Below are positions 1 to 8,884 of a stretch of 42,921 nt of DNA, one piece after another. This stretch comes from Jannaschia formosa (GTDB taxonomy: Bacteria > Pseudomonadota > Alphaproteobacteria > Rhodobacterales > Rhodobacteraceae). A program made the position numbers and the translations under genes. Location: contig NZ_QPLJ01000030.1 in the NCBI RefSeq assembly GCF_003340555.1, forward strand, positions 1-42,921. Reading direction: 5' to 3'. Numbering within the stretch: the first letter of the stretch is position 1; each line of letters starts with the position of its first letter. The notes below the pieces were generated by a model that had not been told where the DNA came from, did no database searches, and saw only the letters and a list, made by a program, of their open reading frames with translations.

Positions 1-142
1 GCTCGCCGTGCGCGCCAGCCACAAGACGGCGTCCACGAACAGCCTTGTTGTCCGCCCCCGTCCGCCCGCGATCTCCCACCTTGCCCGGCAAAAGGGGCGC
101 GATGCGCTCCCACTGCGCGTCCGTCAACGTCCGTCTGCTCAT
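1..142 (-). pseudogene. IS5-family transposase, N-terminal fragment, frameshifted
   Basis: The minus-strand start at 142 opens with [20 protein letters not shown], the N-terminus typical of IS5-family DDE transposases (DUF4096 domain). Only about 47 codons lie in the window. After GADN, at about 44-48, the frame breaks. The expected continuation ([15 protein letters not shown]) is readable one base over, so the copy carries one extra base near an ACAAC/AAGG stretch. Some IS5 subgroups use programmed frameshifting, but that normally happens at a long A-run much later in the gene, so decay is likelier. The rest of the element lies outside the window. Confidence 0.8.
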
Positions 143-244
143 GATCGCCACATCCGACGACCGTGAATCAAAACCATAGCCAAACAGGAACCCCCTAAAT
201 GAAGACGACGCCTAGGCCCCGCCCTCGCCTCCCACGCCCCCGGC

Positions 245-515
245 CCGCCCGGCAGCGAGGCTGCCCTCGCCCATGTCCACGACCTGTTCCATGTCGCGCG
301 CACGGCCCTCTTCGAGAAACCACTCGGCGGCACCGTCTACGCGCATGGCGCCCACATAAAAGTCATGGACGGGGGCGGCCTCTTCCACACCCTGCTTCCC
401 CCCGATCCTCTCGGTCGAGCGCGTGGTCGAGATCGTGGAGGGCTACCCAGTGGAGCTATGGAGACCGGACCCGATGTCACATTTCATCGACCCCGATACG
501 CCCGCCCTCCTTCGA
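245..515 (+). pseudogene. Decayed coding remnant, unidentified
   Basis: A protein-like stretch can be read on the plus strand from about 245 (AALAHVHDLFHVARTALFEK and onward) to HTLLP. It continues in the next frame as PILSVERVVEIVEGYPVELW up to about 515. The switch falls exactly in a six-C run at 398-403; removing one C restores a single frame. No clear start codon or ribosome-binding site is visible, and the 3' end runs into the intergenic repeat at 521. I do not recognise the family. It may be a fragment left by the neighbouring IS5-type element. Confidence 0.3.
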
Positions 516-520
516 TGCTC

Positions 521-568
521 CGCAAATATGCCGGGGGGCGCCGAAGGCGCGGGGGCAGAGCCCCCTCC
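521..568 (-). repeat. GC-rich intergenic repeat, copy 1 (inverted)
   Basis: Read on the minus strand this has the order GGAGGGGGCTCTGCCCCC, a GCGCCTTCGGCGC hairpin, CCCCGGCATATTTGCG. It is the same element as the copies at 11977 and 25960, in opposite orientation. Each copy consists of two GC hairpins followed by a CCGGmrTATTT core. It is a dispersed non-coding repeat; the function is unknown. Confidence 0.6.
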
Positions 569-669
569 GACCATGACAGGATGCGCCTCCGCCTCGTCGT
601 CTCGAGCAAACGGCGCAAAGCTGCCCCCCGAGCGATGAACTGGCCACGCGGGCCCGACTCCCGGACGGG

Positions 670-698
670 TTGCATGATCGGCGGATGGGGCCTATCTG
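670..698 (+). promoter_or_regulatory. Probable promoter of the SRP RNA gene
   Basis: TTGCAT at 670-675 and TATCTG at 693-698 are separated by 17 bases and lie just upstream of the SRP RNA 5' stem at about 705. The -35-like box is good and the -10-like box weak. The call rests mainly on position. Confidence 0.45.
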
Positions 699-704
699 AC
701 GCGT

Positions 705-800
705 CGAGAGGTTGGCACGGGCAGGCGCCTCGCCAACCTGGTCAGGTCCGGAAGGAAGCAGCCACAACGAGTCACGTCTGGGTCGTTGTCCAGCCTCTCA
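705..800 (+). ncRNA. ffs: Signal recognition particle RNA (4.5S type)
   Basis: The central segment at 733-768 carries the near-invariant SRP RNA domain IV core: GTCAGGTCCGGAAGGAAGCA, including the GGAA tetraloop region, preceded by CCAACCTG. Terminal arms GAGAGGTTGG (706-715) and CCAGCCTCTC (790-799) pair to close a roughly 95-nt hairpin, the size expected of alphaproteobacterial SRP RNA. With Ffh it forms the particle that targets nascent membrane proteins to FtsY and the Sec translocon. The last few bases overlap the stop codon of the convergent gene that ends at 798. Confidence 0.93.
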
Positions 801-2042
801 CCCCTCTCCCCGCCTCCGTCGCCCGTGATCGCTGGCCCCGCCCGCGAAGGCGTTGTCGCGGACGTAGTCGCAGGGCGCCTCCGACATCTCCAGATGCAGC
901 CGATCGCCCTCGTAGGGGTGGGCGCGGGCAAGGGTCTCGTCGAAGGCGATGCCCAGCCCCGGCGCGTCCGGCGGCGTGACGAAGCCGTCCTCGACCCGTG
1001 GGCCGGAGGCCAGCGCATGGTGGAAGGGCGATTCGATCGCCTCGACCAGCAGCAGGTTCGGGATCGCCGCGCCCAGCGCGACCGAGGCCGCGAACTCCAC
1101 TGGCCCGCAATAGAGATGCGGCGCCATCTGCGCGCCGAAGCCCTGCGCCAGCGCGGCGAGCTTGCGCCCCTCCCAGATGCCGCCGAGGCGACCCAGCGCG
1201 GGCTGGCAGATGGACGCGCCGCCGAGCCGCAGCAGCGTGGCGAATTCCGCGAGGCCGCAGAGCCGCTCGCCGGTGGCGACGGGGATGCGGACGGCCCGGG
1301 CGACCTCGGCCATGGCGTGCGGGTCGTCGGGCGGGACGGGTTCCTCGAACCAGAGCGGGTCATAGGCCTCCAGCGCGCGGCCGAGCCGGATCGCGCCGGA
1401 CGCGGTGAACTGCCCGTGCGTGCCGAAGAGCAGGTCCGCGCGGTCCCCCACCGCCTCGCGGATCGCGGCACACATGGCGACCGAAAGCGCGATGTCGCGG
1501 CGCGCGGGCTGGTGGCCGCCGAAGATCGTGTAGGGTCCTGCCGGGTCGAACTTGAGCGCCGTCCAGCCCTCGGACGCGCGCGCGGCAGCGGCCTCGGCCT
1601 GCATCTCGGGCGACGTCCAGAAGGCATCGCCTGCCTCCCCCTCCGGGTAGAGGTAGGTGTAGGCGCGCAGCCGCTCGTTCACCCGGCCGCCCAGCAGCGC
1701 CCAGACCGGCCGGTCGCGGGCCTTGCCGAGGATGTCCCAGCAGGCGATCTCCAGCCCCGCAAAGGCCCCCCAGACGGTCGGGTCGGGTCGCCCGGTGAAG
1801 CCCGAGCCCCAGACCCGGCGGGCCATGAGCTCGACGTTCTCCGGGCTCTCGCCCTCCATGTGCCGGGCGAAGACGTCCGCGATGACGGCGCGCATGGCAT
1901 CCGGGCCGACGGCGCTGGCATAGCATTCGCCATAACCGGTGATGCCGCAGGCCGTCGTCAGCTTCGGCACGATCCAGTAGCGCCCGCCCCAGCCCGGCGC
2001 GGGCGGCGCGACGACGAAGATCTCGAGATCGGCGAGCCTCAT
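798..2042 (-). CDS. Mandelate racemase/muconate lactonizing enzyme family protein (enolase superfamily)
   Basis: A 414-residue protein with the enolase-superfamily layout: an N-terminal capping domain, then a barrel. ALKFDPAGPY supplies the K of the usual KxK/KxD region on barrel strand 2, LWFEEPVPPDDPH is the classic metal-binding EEP motif, and TGERLCG is the next metal-site strand. HLYCGPVEFAASVAL near residue 320 suits a catalytic His of the MR subgroup. Members abstract the proton alpha to a carboxylate of sugar acids or related compounds; the substrate cannot be told from the sequence. The start at 2042 overlaps the stop of the upstream dehydrogenase by ATGA, so the two are translationally coupled. 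An acid-sugar or hydroxy-acid catabolic pair is a reasonable guess. Confidence 0.88.
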   Translation of the reverse strand: MRLADLEIFVVAPPAPGWGGRYWIVPKLTTACGITGYGECYASAVGPDAMRAVIADVFARHMEGESPENVELMARRVWGSGFTGRPDPTVWGAFAGLEIACWDILGKARDRPVWALLGGRVNERLRAYTYLYPEGEAGDAFWTSPEMQAEAAAARASEGWTALKFDPAGPYTIFGGHQPARRDIALSVAMCAAIREAVGDRADLLFGTHGQFTASGAIRLGRALEAYDPLWFEEPVPPDDPHAMAEVARAVRIPVATGERLCGLAEFATLLRLGGASICQPALGRLGGIWEGRKLAALAQGFGAQMAPHLYCGPVEFAASVALGAAIPNLLLVEAIESPFHHALASGPRVEDGFVTPPDAPGLGIAFDETLARAHPYEGDRLHLEMSEAPCDYVRDNAFAGGASDHGRRRRGEG

Positions 2043-3112
2043 GCCATCACCACGACGTTGCGCCGCCCCTGCCCCGCGCGGGTCGCGGCAATGGCGTCGT
2101 TGATCGCCTCCAGCGGGTAGGTGCCCGAGACCAGCTCCTCCAGCTTCAGCCGACCCTGGGAATGCAGGTCCAGAAGCCAGGGGATGTCGCGGCGCAGGAC
2201 CACGTCGCCCATCCGCGTGCCGCGCAGGCCCTTGCCGTAATAGGCGGCGCCGACCGGGTCGTAATGCCCCACCGTCCCGACATGCGGCATCCCGACCAGA
2301 TAGGCGGTCCCGTGCGGCGCGCACCAGTCGAGCGCGCGGTCGATGACCGGTCCTGCGCCGACGGTGACGAAGACATGGTCGGCCAGCTGTCCCAGGCGCA
2401 TCATCGCCGCATGCCCGTCCTCGCCCGCCAGCACCCCGTCGGTGGCGCCGAACTCCCGCGCGGCGGCGAGCTTCTCCTCTGTGACGTCGACGGCGACGAT
2501 CCGGGCCGCGCCGGCGAGCCGCGCGCCCTGCACCGCATTGAGTCCGACGCCCCCCGCGCCGATCACCACGCACCAGTCGCCGGGGCGGACGCGCGCGGTG
2601 TTCACGGCCGCGCCGAGCCCGGTGACCACCCCGCAGGAGAGGATGCAGGCGGCCTCGGCCGCGATCCCGTCCGGCACGGCGGCGAGCTGGCTTGCGTCGA
2701 CCGTGACTGCCTCGGCGAAGGCGCCGCAATTCATCGCGGCCAGCACCGGCGTGCCGTCGGAGCGCGACAGCGGCGCCGAAGCCCCGGGGGTCGCGCATTG
2801 CGTGGCCCGTCCGGCGGCGCAGGCGGGGCAGGTTCCGCAGGCCCGGATCAGCGTGACCAGCACGCGGGAGCCGACCTCCAGCCCCGTCACCCCCTCGCCC
2901 AGCCGCGCCACGCGGCCCACCGCCTCGTGCCCGTAGACCGCGGGCAGGTCGCCGCCGAAGCCGCCCTCGGCATAGGTGATGTCGGAATGGCAGATCGCCA
3001 CCGCCTCGATCTCGACCTGCGCCTCGCCCGGTCCCGGATCGGCCAGGCGCAGGGTCTCGATCTCGAGCGGGCTTCCGAAGGCGCGGCAGACCGCCGCTCT
3101 CACGTCTCTCAT
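2039..3112 (-). CDS. Zinc-dependent alcohol dehydrogenase (MDR superfamily, class III-like)
   Basis: A 357-residue medium-chain dehydrogenase. CHSD near residue 38 and GHEAVG near residue 60 give catalytic-zinc Cys and His/Glu ligands. CGTCPACAAGRATQC provides the four-cysteine structural zinc lobe. VIGAGGVGLNAVQGARLAGA is the Rossmann GxGxxG nucleotide-binding turn, followed by VDV with an acidic residue at the strand-2 end, which favours NAD over NADP. A strong AAGGAG lies 7 bases upstream of the ATG at 3112. The gene is first of a two-gene operon with the enolase-superfamily enzyme (4-base overlap). The class III resemblance would allow an S-hydroxymethylglutathione-type substrate, but the partner gene points to a sugar-acid or polyol alcohol. 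Confidence 0.9.
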   Translation of the reverse strand: MRDVRAAVCRAFGSPLEIETLRLADPGPGEAQVEIEAVAICHSDITYAEGGFGGDLPAVYGHEAVGRVARLGEGVTGLEVGSRVLVTLIRACGTCPACAAGRATQCATPGASAPLSRSDGTPVLAAMNCGAFAEAVTVDASQLAAVPDGIAAEAACILSCGVVTGLGAAVNTARVRPGDWCVVIGAGGVGLNAVQGARLAGAARIVAVDVTEEKLAAAREFGATDGVLAGEDGHAAMMRLGQLADHVFVTVGAGPVIDRALDWCAPHGTAYLVGMPHVGTVGHYDPVGAAYYGKGLRGTRMGDVVLRRDIPWLLDLHSQGRLKLEELVSGTYPLEAINDAIAATRAGQGRRNVVVMA

Positions 3113-3301
3113 GCTCGTCTCCTTGCTGAGGGGGACCCTGCCTGCCTCTTCCGCGCTTGTCTTGCCCAATCTCCGGGCCCTCGCCGCCCGCAGACACCTC
3201 CCGGAGACTTCCGGGACGGAAGGCGGATTGCGCGGCCATGCGCCCCTGTTCCCCCCGCCCGCGCGAGCGGCTAAGGGAACGCGACCGAGAGGGAGACGCC
3301 C

Positions 3302-3610
3302 ATGACCCCGTTCCGCATCGTGATGATCGTGCTCTGCGTGCTGGGCGTGGTGCTGCCGTTCCGCTACTTCCTGCCCTGGCTGAACGCCAACGACTGGGAC
3401 CTCGGCGCGATGATCGAGGCGTGGCACGTCAACGACGCCTCCTCGGGCCTCGTCTGGGACCTGACCGTCGCCGCGGTGACGCTGACGGTCTGGATCGTCT
3501 GGGAAAGCGTGACCCAGCGCCGCTGGATCGGCCTCCTGGCGATCCCGGCGACCTACCTGATCGGCGTGTCGCTGGGCCTGCCGCTCTACCTGCTGCTGAG
3601 GCGTGCCTGA
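3302..3610 (+). CDS. DUF2834 family small membrane protein
   Basis: 102 residues with three hydrophobic helices at roughly 5-25, 55-70 and 78-98. The first is followed by the PFRYFLPWL and NDWDLGAMIEAW motifs typical of DUF2834 proteins. It has no known biochemical role. The ATG at 3302 follows GAGGGAGACGCCC. Its TGA overlaps the ATG of lysA by one base (3610), so the two genes are co-transcribed and probably translationally coupled. Confidence 0.8.
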   Translation: MTPFRIVMIVLCVLGVVLPFRYFLPWLNANDWDLGAMIEAWHVNDASSGLVWDLTVAAVTLTVWIVWESVTQRRWIGLLAIPATYLIGVSLGLPLYLLLRRA

Positions 3611-4884
3611 TGGACCACTTTCTCTACCGCGACGGCGTGCTGCATGCCGAGGACGTGCCGCTGACAGAGATTGCGCAGGCCGTCGGGACCCCCGTCTACG
3701 TCTATTCGGCGGCGACGCTGCTGCGCCACTACCGGCTGTTCGACGAGGCGCTGGCCTGGGGGCCGCATCTGGTCTGCTACGCGGTCAAGGCGGCATCCAA
3801 CATCGCGATCCTGAAGCTCCTGGGCGACCGGGGCGCCGGGATGGACGTGGTCAGCGAGGGCGAATATCGCCGCGCCCGCGCCGCCGGGGTTCCGGGCGAG
3901 CGGATCGTCTTCTCGGGCGTGGGCAAGACCGAAGCCGAGATGCGGCACGTGCTGGCCGGCGGCGTGCGGCAGATCAACCTCGAGAGCGAGCCGGAGATGC
4001 GTCTGCTGTCGCGGGTCGCGTCCGAACTGGGCGTCGAGGTGCCGGTGACGGTGCGGGTGAACCCCGATGTCGACGCCAGGACCCATGAGAAGATCGCCAC
4101 CGGCAAGTCCGAGAACAAGTTCGGCATCCCGATCTCGAAGGCCCGCGCCGTCTATGCCGAGATCGCCGCCCTGCCCGGCCTGCGCGCCGTCGGGATCGAC
4201 GTGCATATCGGCTCGCAGCTGACCGATCTGGACCCGTTCCGGCAAGCGTATCGCAAGGTCGCCCAGCTGACCGAGGTCTTGCGGGCCGACGGCCACGCGA
4301 TTGAGCGGCTGGACCTCGGCGGGGGCCTCGGCATCCCCTACGCCCGCTCCAACCTCGCGCCGCCGGTGCCGATGGAATACGGGCAGGTGATCCGCGACGA
4401 AGTCGGCCATCTCGGCTGCGAGATCGAGATCGAGCCGGGCCGCCTGATCGCCGGCAACGCGGGTATCCTGCTGACCCGCGCGATCTTCGTGAAGGAGGGC
4501 GAGGGCCGCGACTTCCTGATCGTCGACGCCGCCATGAACGACCTGATCCGCCCGGCGATGTATGGCGCCCATCACGACATCGAGCCCGTAATCGAGCCCG
4601 CGCCCGGCGCGGAGCGCCGACCCTACGACATCGTCGGCCCCGTCTGCGAGAGCGGCGACACCTTCGCCAGGGGGCGCGACATGGTGCCGCTGGGGGCGGG
4701 CGACCTGATCGCCTTCCGCTCTGCGGGAGCCTACGGGGCGGTGATGGCAAGTGAATACAACTCCCGTCCGCTGGTGCCCGAGGTGCTGGTCGATGGCGAT
4801 AACTACGCCGTGATCCGGGCCCGGCCCAGCTTTGAAGAGATGATTTCGCGCGATACCATTCCCGCGTGGCTGGAAAAGTCCTAG
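3610..4884 (+). CDS. lysA: Diaminopimelate decarboxylase
   Basis: 424 residues, normal family length. It is a fold-type III PLP enzyme that decarboxylates meso-2,6-diaminopimelate to L-lysine, the last lysine step. Visible signatures: YAVKAASN with the PLP lysine at K60, HIGSQ near residue 200, the LDLGGGLGIPY phosphate-binding loop, EPGRLIAGNAG, and the CESGDTFA motif whose Cys and neighbours contribute to the dimer active site. The ATG at 3610 overlaps the preceding TGA. The TIGR02302-family gene begins 28 bases downstream, an order familiar from Rhodobacterales, where argH usually sits upstream. Here argH is absent and the upstream neighbour is the DUF2834 gene. Confidence 0.97.
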   Translation: MDHFLYRDGVLHAEDVPLTEIAQAVGTPVYVYSAATLLRHYRLFDEALAWGPHLVCYAVKAASNIAILKLLGDRGAGMDVVSEGEYRRARAAGVPGERIVFSGVGKTEAEMRHVLAGGVRQINLESEPEMRLLSRVASELGVEVPVTVRVNPDVDARTHEKIATGKSENKFGIPISKARAVYAEIAALPGLRAVGIDVHIGSQLTDLDPFRQAYRKVAQLTEVLRADGHAIERLDLGGGLGIPYARSNLAPPVPMEYGQVIRDEVGHLGCEIEIEPGRLIAGNAGILLTRAIFVKEGEGRDFLIVDAAMNDLIRPAMYGAHHDIEPVIEPAPGAERRPYDIVGPVCESGDTFARGRDMVPLGAGDLIAFRSAGAYGAVMASEYNSRPLVPEVLVDGDNYAVIRARPSFEEMISRDTIPAWLEKS

Positions 4885-4912
4885 CTATGCGGGAACCGGC
4901 AGGGAGACAGGC

Positions 4913-7495
4913 GTGACCGATCACCAGACCGACCCGGCGCTGCGGCGCAAGCTGCGGCTGACCCGTGCCGGCCTCTGGGCCGAACGCATCACCCGCGCCT
5001 TCTGGCCCGCCTGGACCGTCGCCTTCGTCGGCCTCGCCGTCTGGTCGTTCGAGCTGGTCCCGCCGGCCTGGTCCGGCAGCCTGCTGGCGGCGGTCGGACT
5101 GCTGATCCTCCTGACGCTGGCGATCGGGCTGCGCGGCTTCCACCGCCCGACGGAGCAGGACGCGCGCGACCGGCTTGACGCGACGCTGCCGGGGCGGCCG
5201 CTCGCGACGCTTTCGGACGTGCAGGCCGTGGGCTCGGGCGACGCCGCCTCCGAGGCGGTCTGGGAAGCGCACAAGCGGCGCATGGCCGCCCGGCTTGGCG
5301 GTGCGCGCGCCGTCGCGCCGGACCTGCGCGTGTCGCGGCGTGACCCCTATGCGCTGCGCTACATGGCGGTGATGCTGGCCGCGCTCGGCCTGCTGTTCGG
5401 CACGGTCCTGCGCGTGCCCGAGGCGCCGGTCCTGCCGGGTCCGGGCGGCCCCGCGCTCGCCTCCGGCCCCGCCTGGGAGGGCTGGCTGGAGCCACCGCGC
5501 CATACCGGCCTGCCGACCCTGTCGCTGGCCTCGATCGAGCCGGGCGCGGTCGAGGTCCCCGAGGGCACGCGCGTCACCCTGCGCCTCTACGGCGAGGTCG
5601 GCGCGCTGTCCGTCTCCGAGACGGTGTCGGGCCGCGACGTGGTCGACCCCTCTGCCCCGATCCAGGACTTCAGCGTCGCGCAGTCCGGCACGCTTTCCAT
5701 CGGCGGAGCGGAGGGCGATGTCTCGCCGCTCTGGACGCTGACGGCGACGCCCGACGCCGCGCCCGAGATCGCCCTGAACGGCGAGCCGGATTTCGAGCAT
5801 CCGGACATGACCACCATGCCCTGGCGCGCCAGCGACGATTACGGGATCGTCGGCGCCCGCGTGACCTTTGCGCTCGACCCCGAGGGAACCGATCGGCGCC
5901 ACGGCCTCGCGGCCACCCCCGAACCGCGGGAGCCGCTGACGCTCGACATGGCGCTGCCGATCTCCGGGGACCGGGGCGAGGTCGCGGACGTCTTCCGGGC
6001 CGAGCTGACCGAGCATCCGCTGGCCGGCATGCCCGTCACCGCGACGCTGGAGGCGAGCGACGACGCCGGCCAGTCCGGCCAGGACGTCCAGAGCTTCGTG
6101 CTGCCGGGCCGCGCCTTCTACGATACCGTCGCTGCCGCGCTGGTCGAGCAGCGCCGCGACCTCTTCTGGTCGCGCGAGAACCGGGAACGGGTCGCCCGCA
6201 TCCTCAGGGCCGCGACCTGGAAGGCTGACGGCCTGTTCGACAATCCTTCGGCCTACCTGCTGGTGCGGATGGCGATCCGGCGGCTCGACGAGGGACCGCT
6301 CTCACCCGAGGCGCGCGACGAAGTGGCGGAGCTTCTGTGGCAGGCCGCGATCCGGCTGGAGGAGAACTCGCTCGACAGCGCGCTGGAACGCCTGCGCCAG
6401 GCGCAGGACCGCCTCTCCGAGGCGATCCGCCAGGGCGCCTCGCCCGAGGAGATCGCGCGCCTGACGGAAGAGATGCGCCGGGCGATGGACGACTACACCC
6501 GGCAGCTGGCAGAGCAGCAGGGTCAGCAGGGCCAGCAGCAGCAGGCCCAGAACGGCGAGATGCAGGAAGTCACGCCCGACATGCTGGACCAGATGATGCA
6601 GCGCATCGAGGAGCTGATGGCCCAGGGCCGCACCGCCGAGGCGCAGGAGCTTCTGCGCCAGCTGCAGGAGATGATGGAGAACCTGCAGGTCACCCAGGGC
6701 CAGCCGGGTCAGGGCGGCCAGGGCCAGCCCGGCGAGGGCGAGCAGGCCATGGAGGAGTTGCGCGAGCAACTCCGTGAACAGCAGGAGCTGTCGGACGAGG
6801 CCTTCCGCGACCTGCAGGAGCAGTTCGACCCGAACGGCCAGCAAGGCCAGCAGCAGGGTCAACAGCAGGGCCAGGCCCAACAGGGCCAGCAGCAGGGTCA
6901 AGGGCAGCAGCAAGGCCAGCAGCAGGGGCAAGGCCAGCAGCAAGGTCAGGGCCAGCAGCCGGGTCAGCAGCAGGGCGACGGCCAGTCCGGCGCCCGCACC
7001 CTGGCCGAGCGCCAGCAACAGCTGCGTCGCGGTGTCGATGAACTCCGCAACAACCTGCCCGGCGCCGGCACCGAGGCCGGGGATGCCGCGCGTGACGCGC
7101 TCGGCCGCGCGGAGCGGGCGATGCGCGAGGCGCAGCGCGACCTGGAGGACGGCAACCTGGGCGGCGCTCTGGACGATCAGGCGCAAGCCATGGACGCGCT
7201 GCGCGATGGCATGCAGGAACTGGGCCGCGCCCTGGCCGAGAACCGCCAGGAAGGCGACAGCCAGCAGCGCCAGGGCCAGGCCGGGATGCAGGAGGGCGAC
7301 GGCTTCCAGCGCGACCCGCTCGGCCGCCGCTCGGGCGAAGGCGGGCAGCTCGGCACCGAGGAATCGATGCTCGGCGGACCCGACGCCGCACGCCGCGCAC
7401 AGGAACTGCTCGACGAGATCCGTCGCCGCTCCGGCGAGCGGGAGCGGCCGGAGCTGGAACTCGACTACCTGCGCCGTCTGCTCGACCGGTTCTAA
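4913..7495 (+). CDS. TIGR02302 family (DUF4175) membrane protein with Gln/Gly-rich low-complexity region
   Basis: 860 residues, GTG start at 4913 after an AGGGAGACAG ribosome-binding site. The N-terminal part has two closely spaced membrane helices (about 28-46 and 52-70) and a third at about 148-166. A beta-rich extracytoplasmic stretch follows (about 190-420), then a helical region. From about residue 534 to 690 the protein is dominated by QQGQ/GQ tandem units at DNA 6511-6560 and 6836-6985, and it ends in a helical ERPELELDYLRRLLDRF tail. This matches the alphaproteobacterial TIGR02302/DUF4175 family, whose function is unknown. The low-complexity segment probably varies in length between strains. 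It follows lysA directly and probably shares its transcript. Confidence 0.9.
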   Translation: MTDHQTDPALRRKLRLTRAGLWAERITRAFWPAWTVAFVGLAVWSFELVPPAWSGSLLAAVGLLILLTLAIGLRGFHRPTEQDARDRLDATLPGRPLATLSDVQAVGSGDAASEAVWEAHKRRMAARLGGARAVAPDLRVSRRDPYALRYMAVMLAALGLLFGTVLRVPEAPVLPGPGGPALASGPAWEGWLEPPRHTGLPTLSLASIEPGAVEVPEGTRVTLRLYGEVGALSVSETVSGRDVVDPSAPIQDFSVAQSGTLSIGGAEGDVSPLWTLTATPDAAPEIALNGEPDFEHPDMTTMPWRASDDYGIVGARVTFALDPEGTDRRHGLAATPEPREPLTLDMALPISGDRGEVADVFRAELTEHPLAGMPVTATLEASDDAGQSGQDVQSFVLPGRAFYDTVAAALVEQRRDLFWSRENRERVARILRAATWKADGLFDNPSAYLLVRMAIRRLDEGPLSPEARDEVAELLWQAAIRLEENSLDSALERLRQAQDRLSEAIRQGASPEEIARLTEEMRRAMDDYTRQLAEQQGQQGQQQQAQNGEMQEVTPDMLDQMMQRIEELMAQGRTAEAQELLRQLQEMMENLQVTQGQPGQGGQGQPGEGEQAMEELREQLREQQELSDEAFRDLQEQFDPNGQQGQQQGQQQGQAQQGQQQGQGQQQGQQQGQGQQQGQGQQPGQQQGDGQSGARTLAERQQQLRRGVDELRNNLPGAGTEAGDAARDALGRAERAMREAQRDLEDGNLGGALDDQAQAMDALRDGMQELGRALAENRQEGDSQQRQGQAGMQEGDGFQRDPLGRRSGEGGQLGTEESMLGGPDAARRAQELLDEIRRRSGERERPELELDYLRRLLDRF

Positions 7496-7582
7496 AGCGT
7501 CGGGCGATCCATCGGCCGAAGGAGATCCCGGCGAGTCCCGGCAAGGCGCAGCCGGGCAACCTCTTCTCGGGCAAACCCTGTC

Positions 7583-7619
7583 CTCCGGCGCCATGAGGCC
7601 CGCCGCGGTGGCGCCGGAG
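7583..7619. terminator. Perfect 11-bp inverted repeat, possible terminator between convergent genes
   Basis: CTCCGGCGCCA (7583-7593) and TGGCGCCGGAG (7609-7619) form an 11-bp perfect stem with a 15-base loop. It lies in the 276-bp gap between the ends of the convergent TIGR02302 gene (7495) and the zinc-ribbon gene (7772). No T-run follows on either strand, so termination is only inferred from position. Confidence 0.4.
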
Positions 7620-7771
7620 CGCCTTCGGTTTCGCCGTAGTCGCCCGACCGGGCTAGGCCCCGAGGGAGCGGGCGGCCTCGCCGGACCGCCACGCAACGGG
7701 CGAAAGCGCATGTCGTCGCGCGCCGCTGCATCGCGGGCGCGGACGGCCCGACCCTGCCGCGAAGCGCCGGG

Positions 7772-8713
7772 CTACTGGCTCTGCAGGATGCTTGCCGCGA
7801 CGGCGTCGACCCGCGCCTCCAGCGCGACGCGCAAATCGTCGACCGTCGCGACGTAGTTCGCCAGCGGCGACTCCAGCGACGGCACGGTCCGAGCGAGCGG
7901 CGCGGCGAACAGGTAGAGGGCGGCGGCGATCCCGACCAGGAGCAGGACCGCGACGAAGCCCAGGTTGAAGCCCGACCGCCGGTCGACCCGGCCGGTCGAG
8001 GGCTCGCCCAGCTCCATCTCGGATCCGGACTCCTCCACCGCTGCGGCGGCGAGCGCCCGCTCGTCCGGACGCAGGGACGAGTTGATCTCCTCGATATCGG
8101 GCAGCAGGTTGCGGCGCGCCTGGCGCCGCTCCTCCCCCTTGGCGCGGGGGGGCGACGCGGGAGGCTCCGCCAGGCCGTCCTCCTCCGGCTTGGCCTTCGC
8201 GCGGTCGAGCGCCATCTCGCGCAGTGTCCGCGCGATCGCCTCGCTGACGTCGTCGGTTACGGTGGGAACCGGGCGCGGCGCCTCCGGCTCGGTGGCGGCC
8301 TCCGGGACGACCCGCGCGCGGGCGACCGAAGCCGCGGTGGCCATGCGCGCCCATTCGGCGGCCGCCGCGGCGCGCGACGGATCGGCCTCGCCGCTTTCCG
8401 CCAGGGCGGGCTCCGCCTCGTCGGGGTCGCGCAGATGCGACAGGGTGCGGCTGCGGCGCCGCTCCGCCGCGCGCAGCCGGGCCTCGTGCGCCCGCTCCTG
8501 CCGCAGGACGTCGAGCGTCGCCTCGTCGGCCATCGGACGCCGGTCCGACGGGGCGCGCGGGCCGTCCTCCGGCGCCGCGTCCGCGTCCTCCCCGGAGCCG
8601 GGTTGGAACCAGACCGTCGCACAGTTCGAGCACTGCACCTCGCGCCCCTCGGCCGGGATCATGTCGGCGGGAATATCGTACTGGGCGCTGCAGTTGGGAC
8701 AGGTGAGGCGCAT
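7772..8713 (-). CDS. Zinc-ribbon domain protein with single C-terminal membrane helix
   Basis: 313 residues. The first 40 carry a zinc ribbon of the MJ0042/zinc_ribbon_5 type: CPNCSAQYDIP and, 25 residues later, CSNCATVW. A long acidic, Ala- and Arg-rich segment with probable coiled coil follows (about 60-230), then one membrane helix (FVAVLLLVGIAAALYLFAA, about 258-276) and a short C-terminal domain. This domain order is common in alphaproteobacteria next to ftsE, as here, where it is divergent with about 170 bp between starts. The function is not established; a zinc-dependent envelope or cell-division-linked role is inference from position. Confidence 0.85.
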   Translation of the reverse strand: MRLTCPNCSAQYDIPADMIPAEGREVQCSNCATVWFQPGSGEDADAAPEDGPRAPSDRRPMADEATLDVLRQERAHEARLRAAERRRSRTLSHLRDPDEAEPALAESGEADPSRAAAAAEWARMATAASVARARVVPEAATEPEAPRPVPTVTDDVSEAIARTLREMALDRAKAKPEEDGLAEPPASPPRAKGEERRQARRNLLPDIEEINSSLRPDERALAAAAVEESGSEMELGEPSTGRVDRRSGFNLGFVAVLLLVGIAAALYLFAAPLARTVPSLESPLANYVATVDDLRVALEARVDAVAASILQSQ

Positions 8714-8884
8714 GGCGGCGGCGCGATTCCTCTGGACAGGCGCGGAAAAGAGTAGGCGCTACCGCGCCCCATCCCCACCCCGCTGTCAACCCCGCCAGCC
8801 CATTCCTGTGCCGCGACCGCATGGATTGCGCCGGAATCCCGCATCGGGCAGAACCCCCCGCGAGCGGTGGAAGGGAACGGCTTC

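Noticed and set aside
1-142. Programmed frameshift in the IS5 transposase
   Set aside because: The break lies at about codon 32, without a long A-run or a downstream pseudoknot cue. A simple insertion is likelier.
798-3239. An 813-codon fusion of the enolase-superfamily protein with an N-terminal extension
   Set aside because: The extension is an out-of-frame reading of the alcohol dehydrogenase gene. The ATG at 2042 in the ATGA overlap is the credible start.
6302-7711. Long open frame antisense to the TIGR02302 gene
   Set aside because: It is a Leu-rich shadow produced by the CAG/GGC repeats and high GC of the real gene on the other strand.
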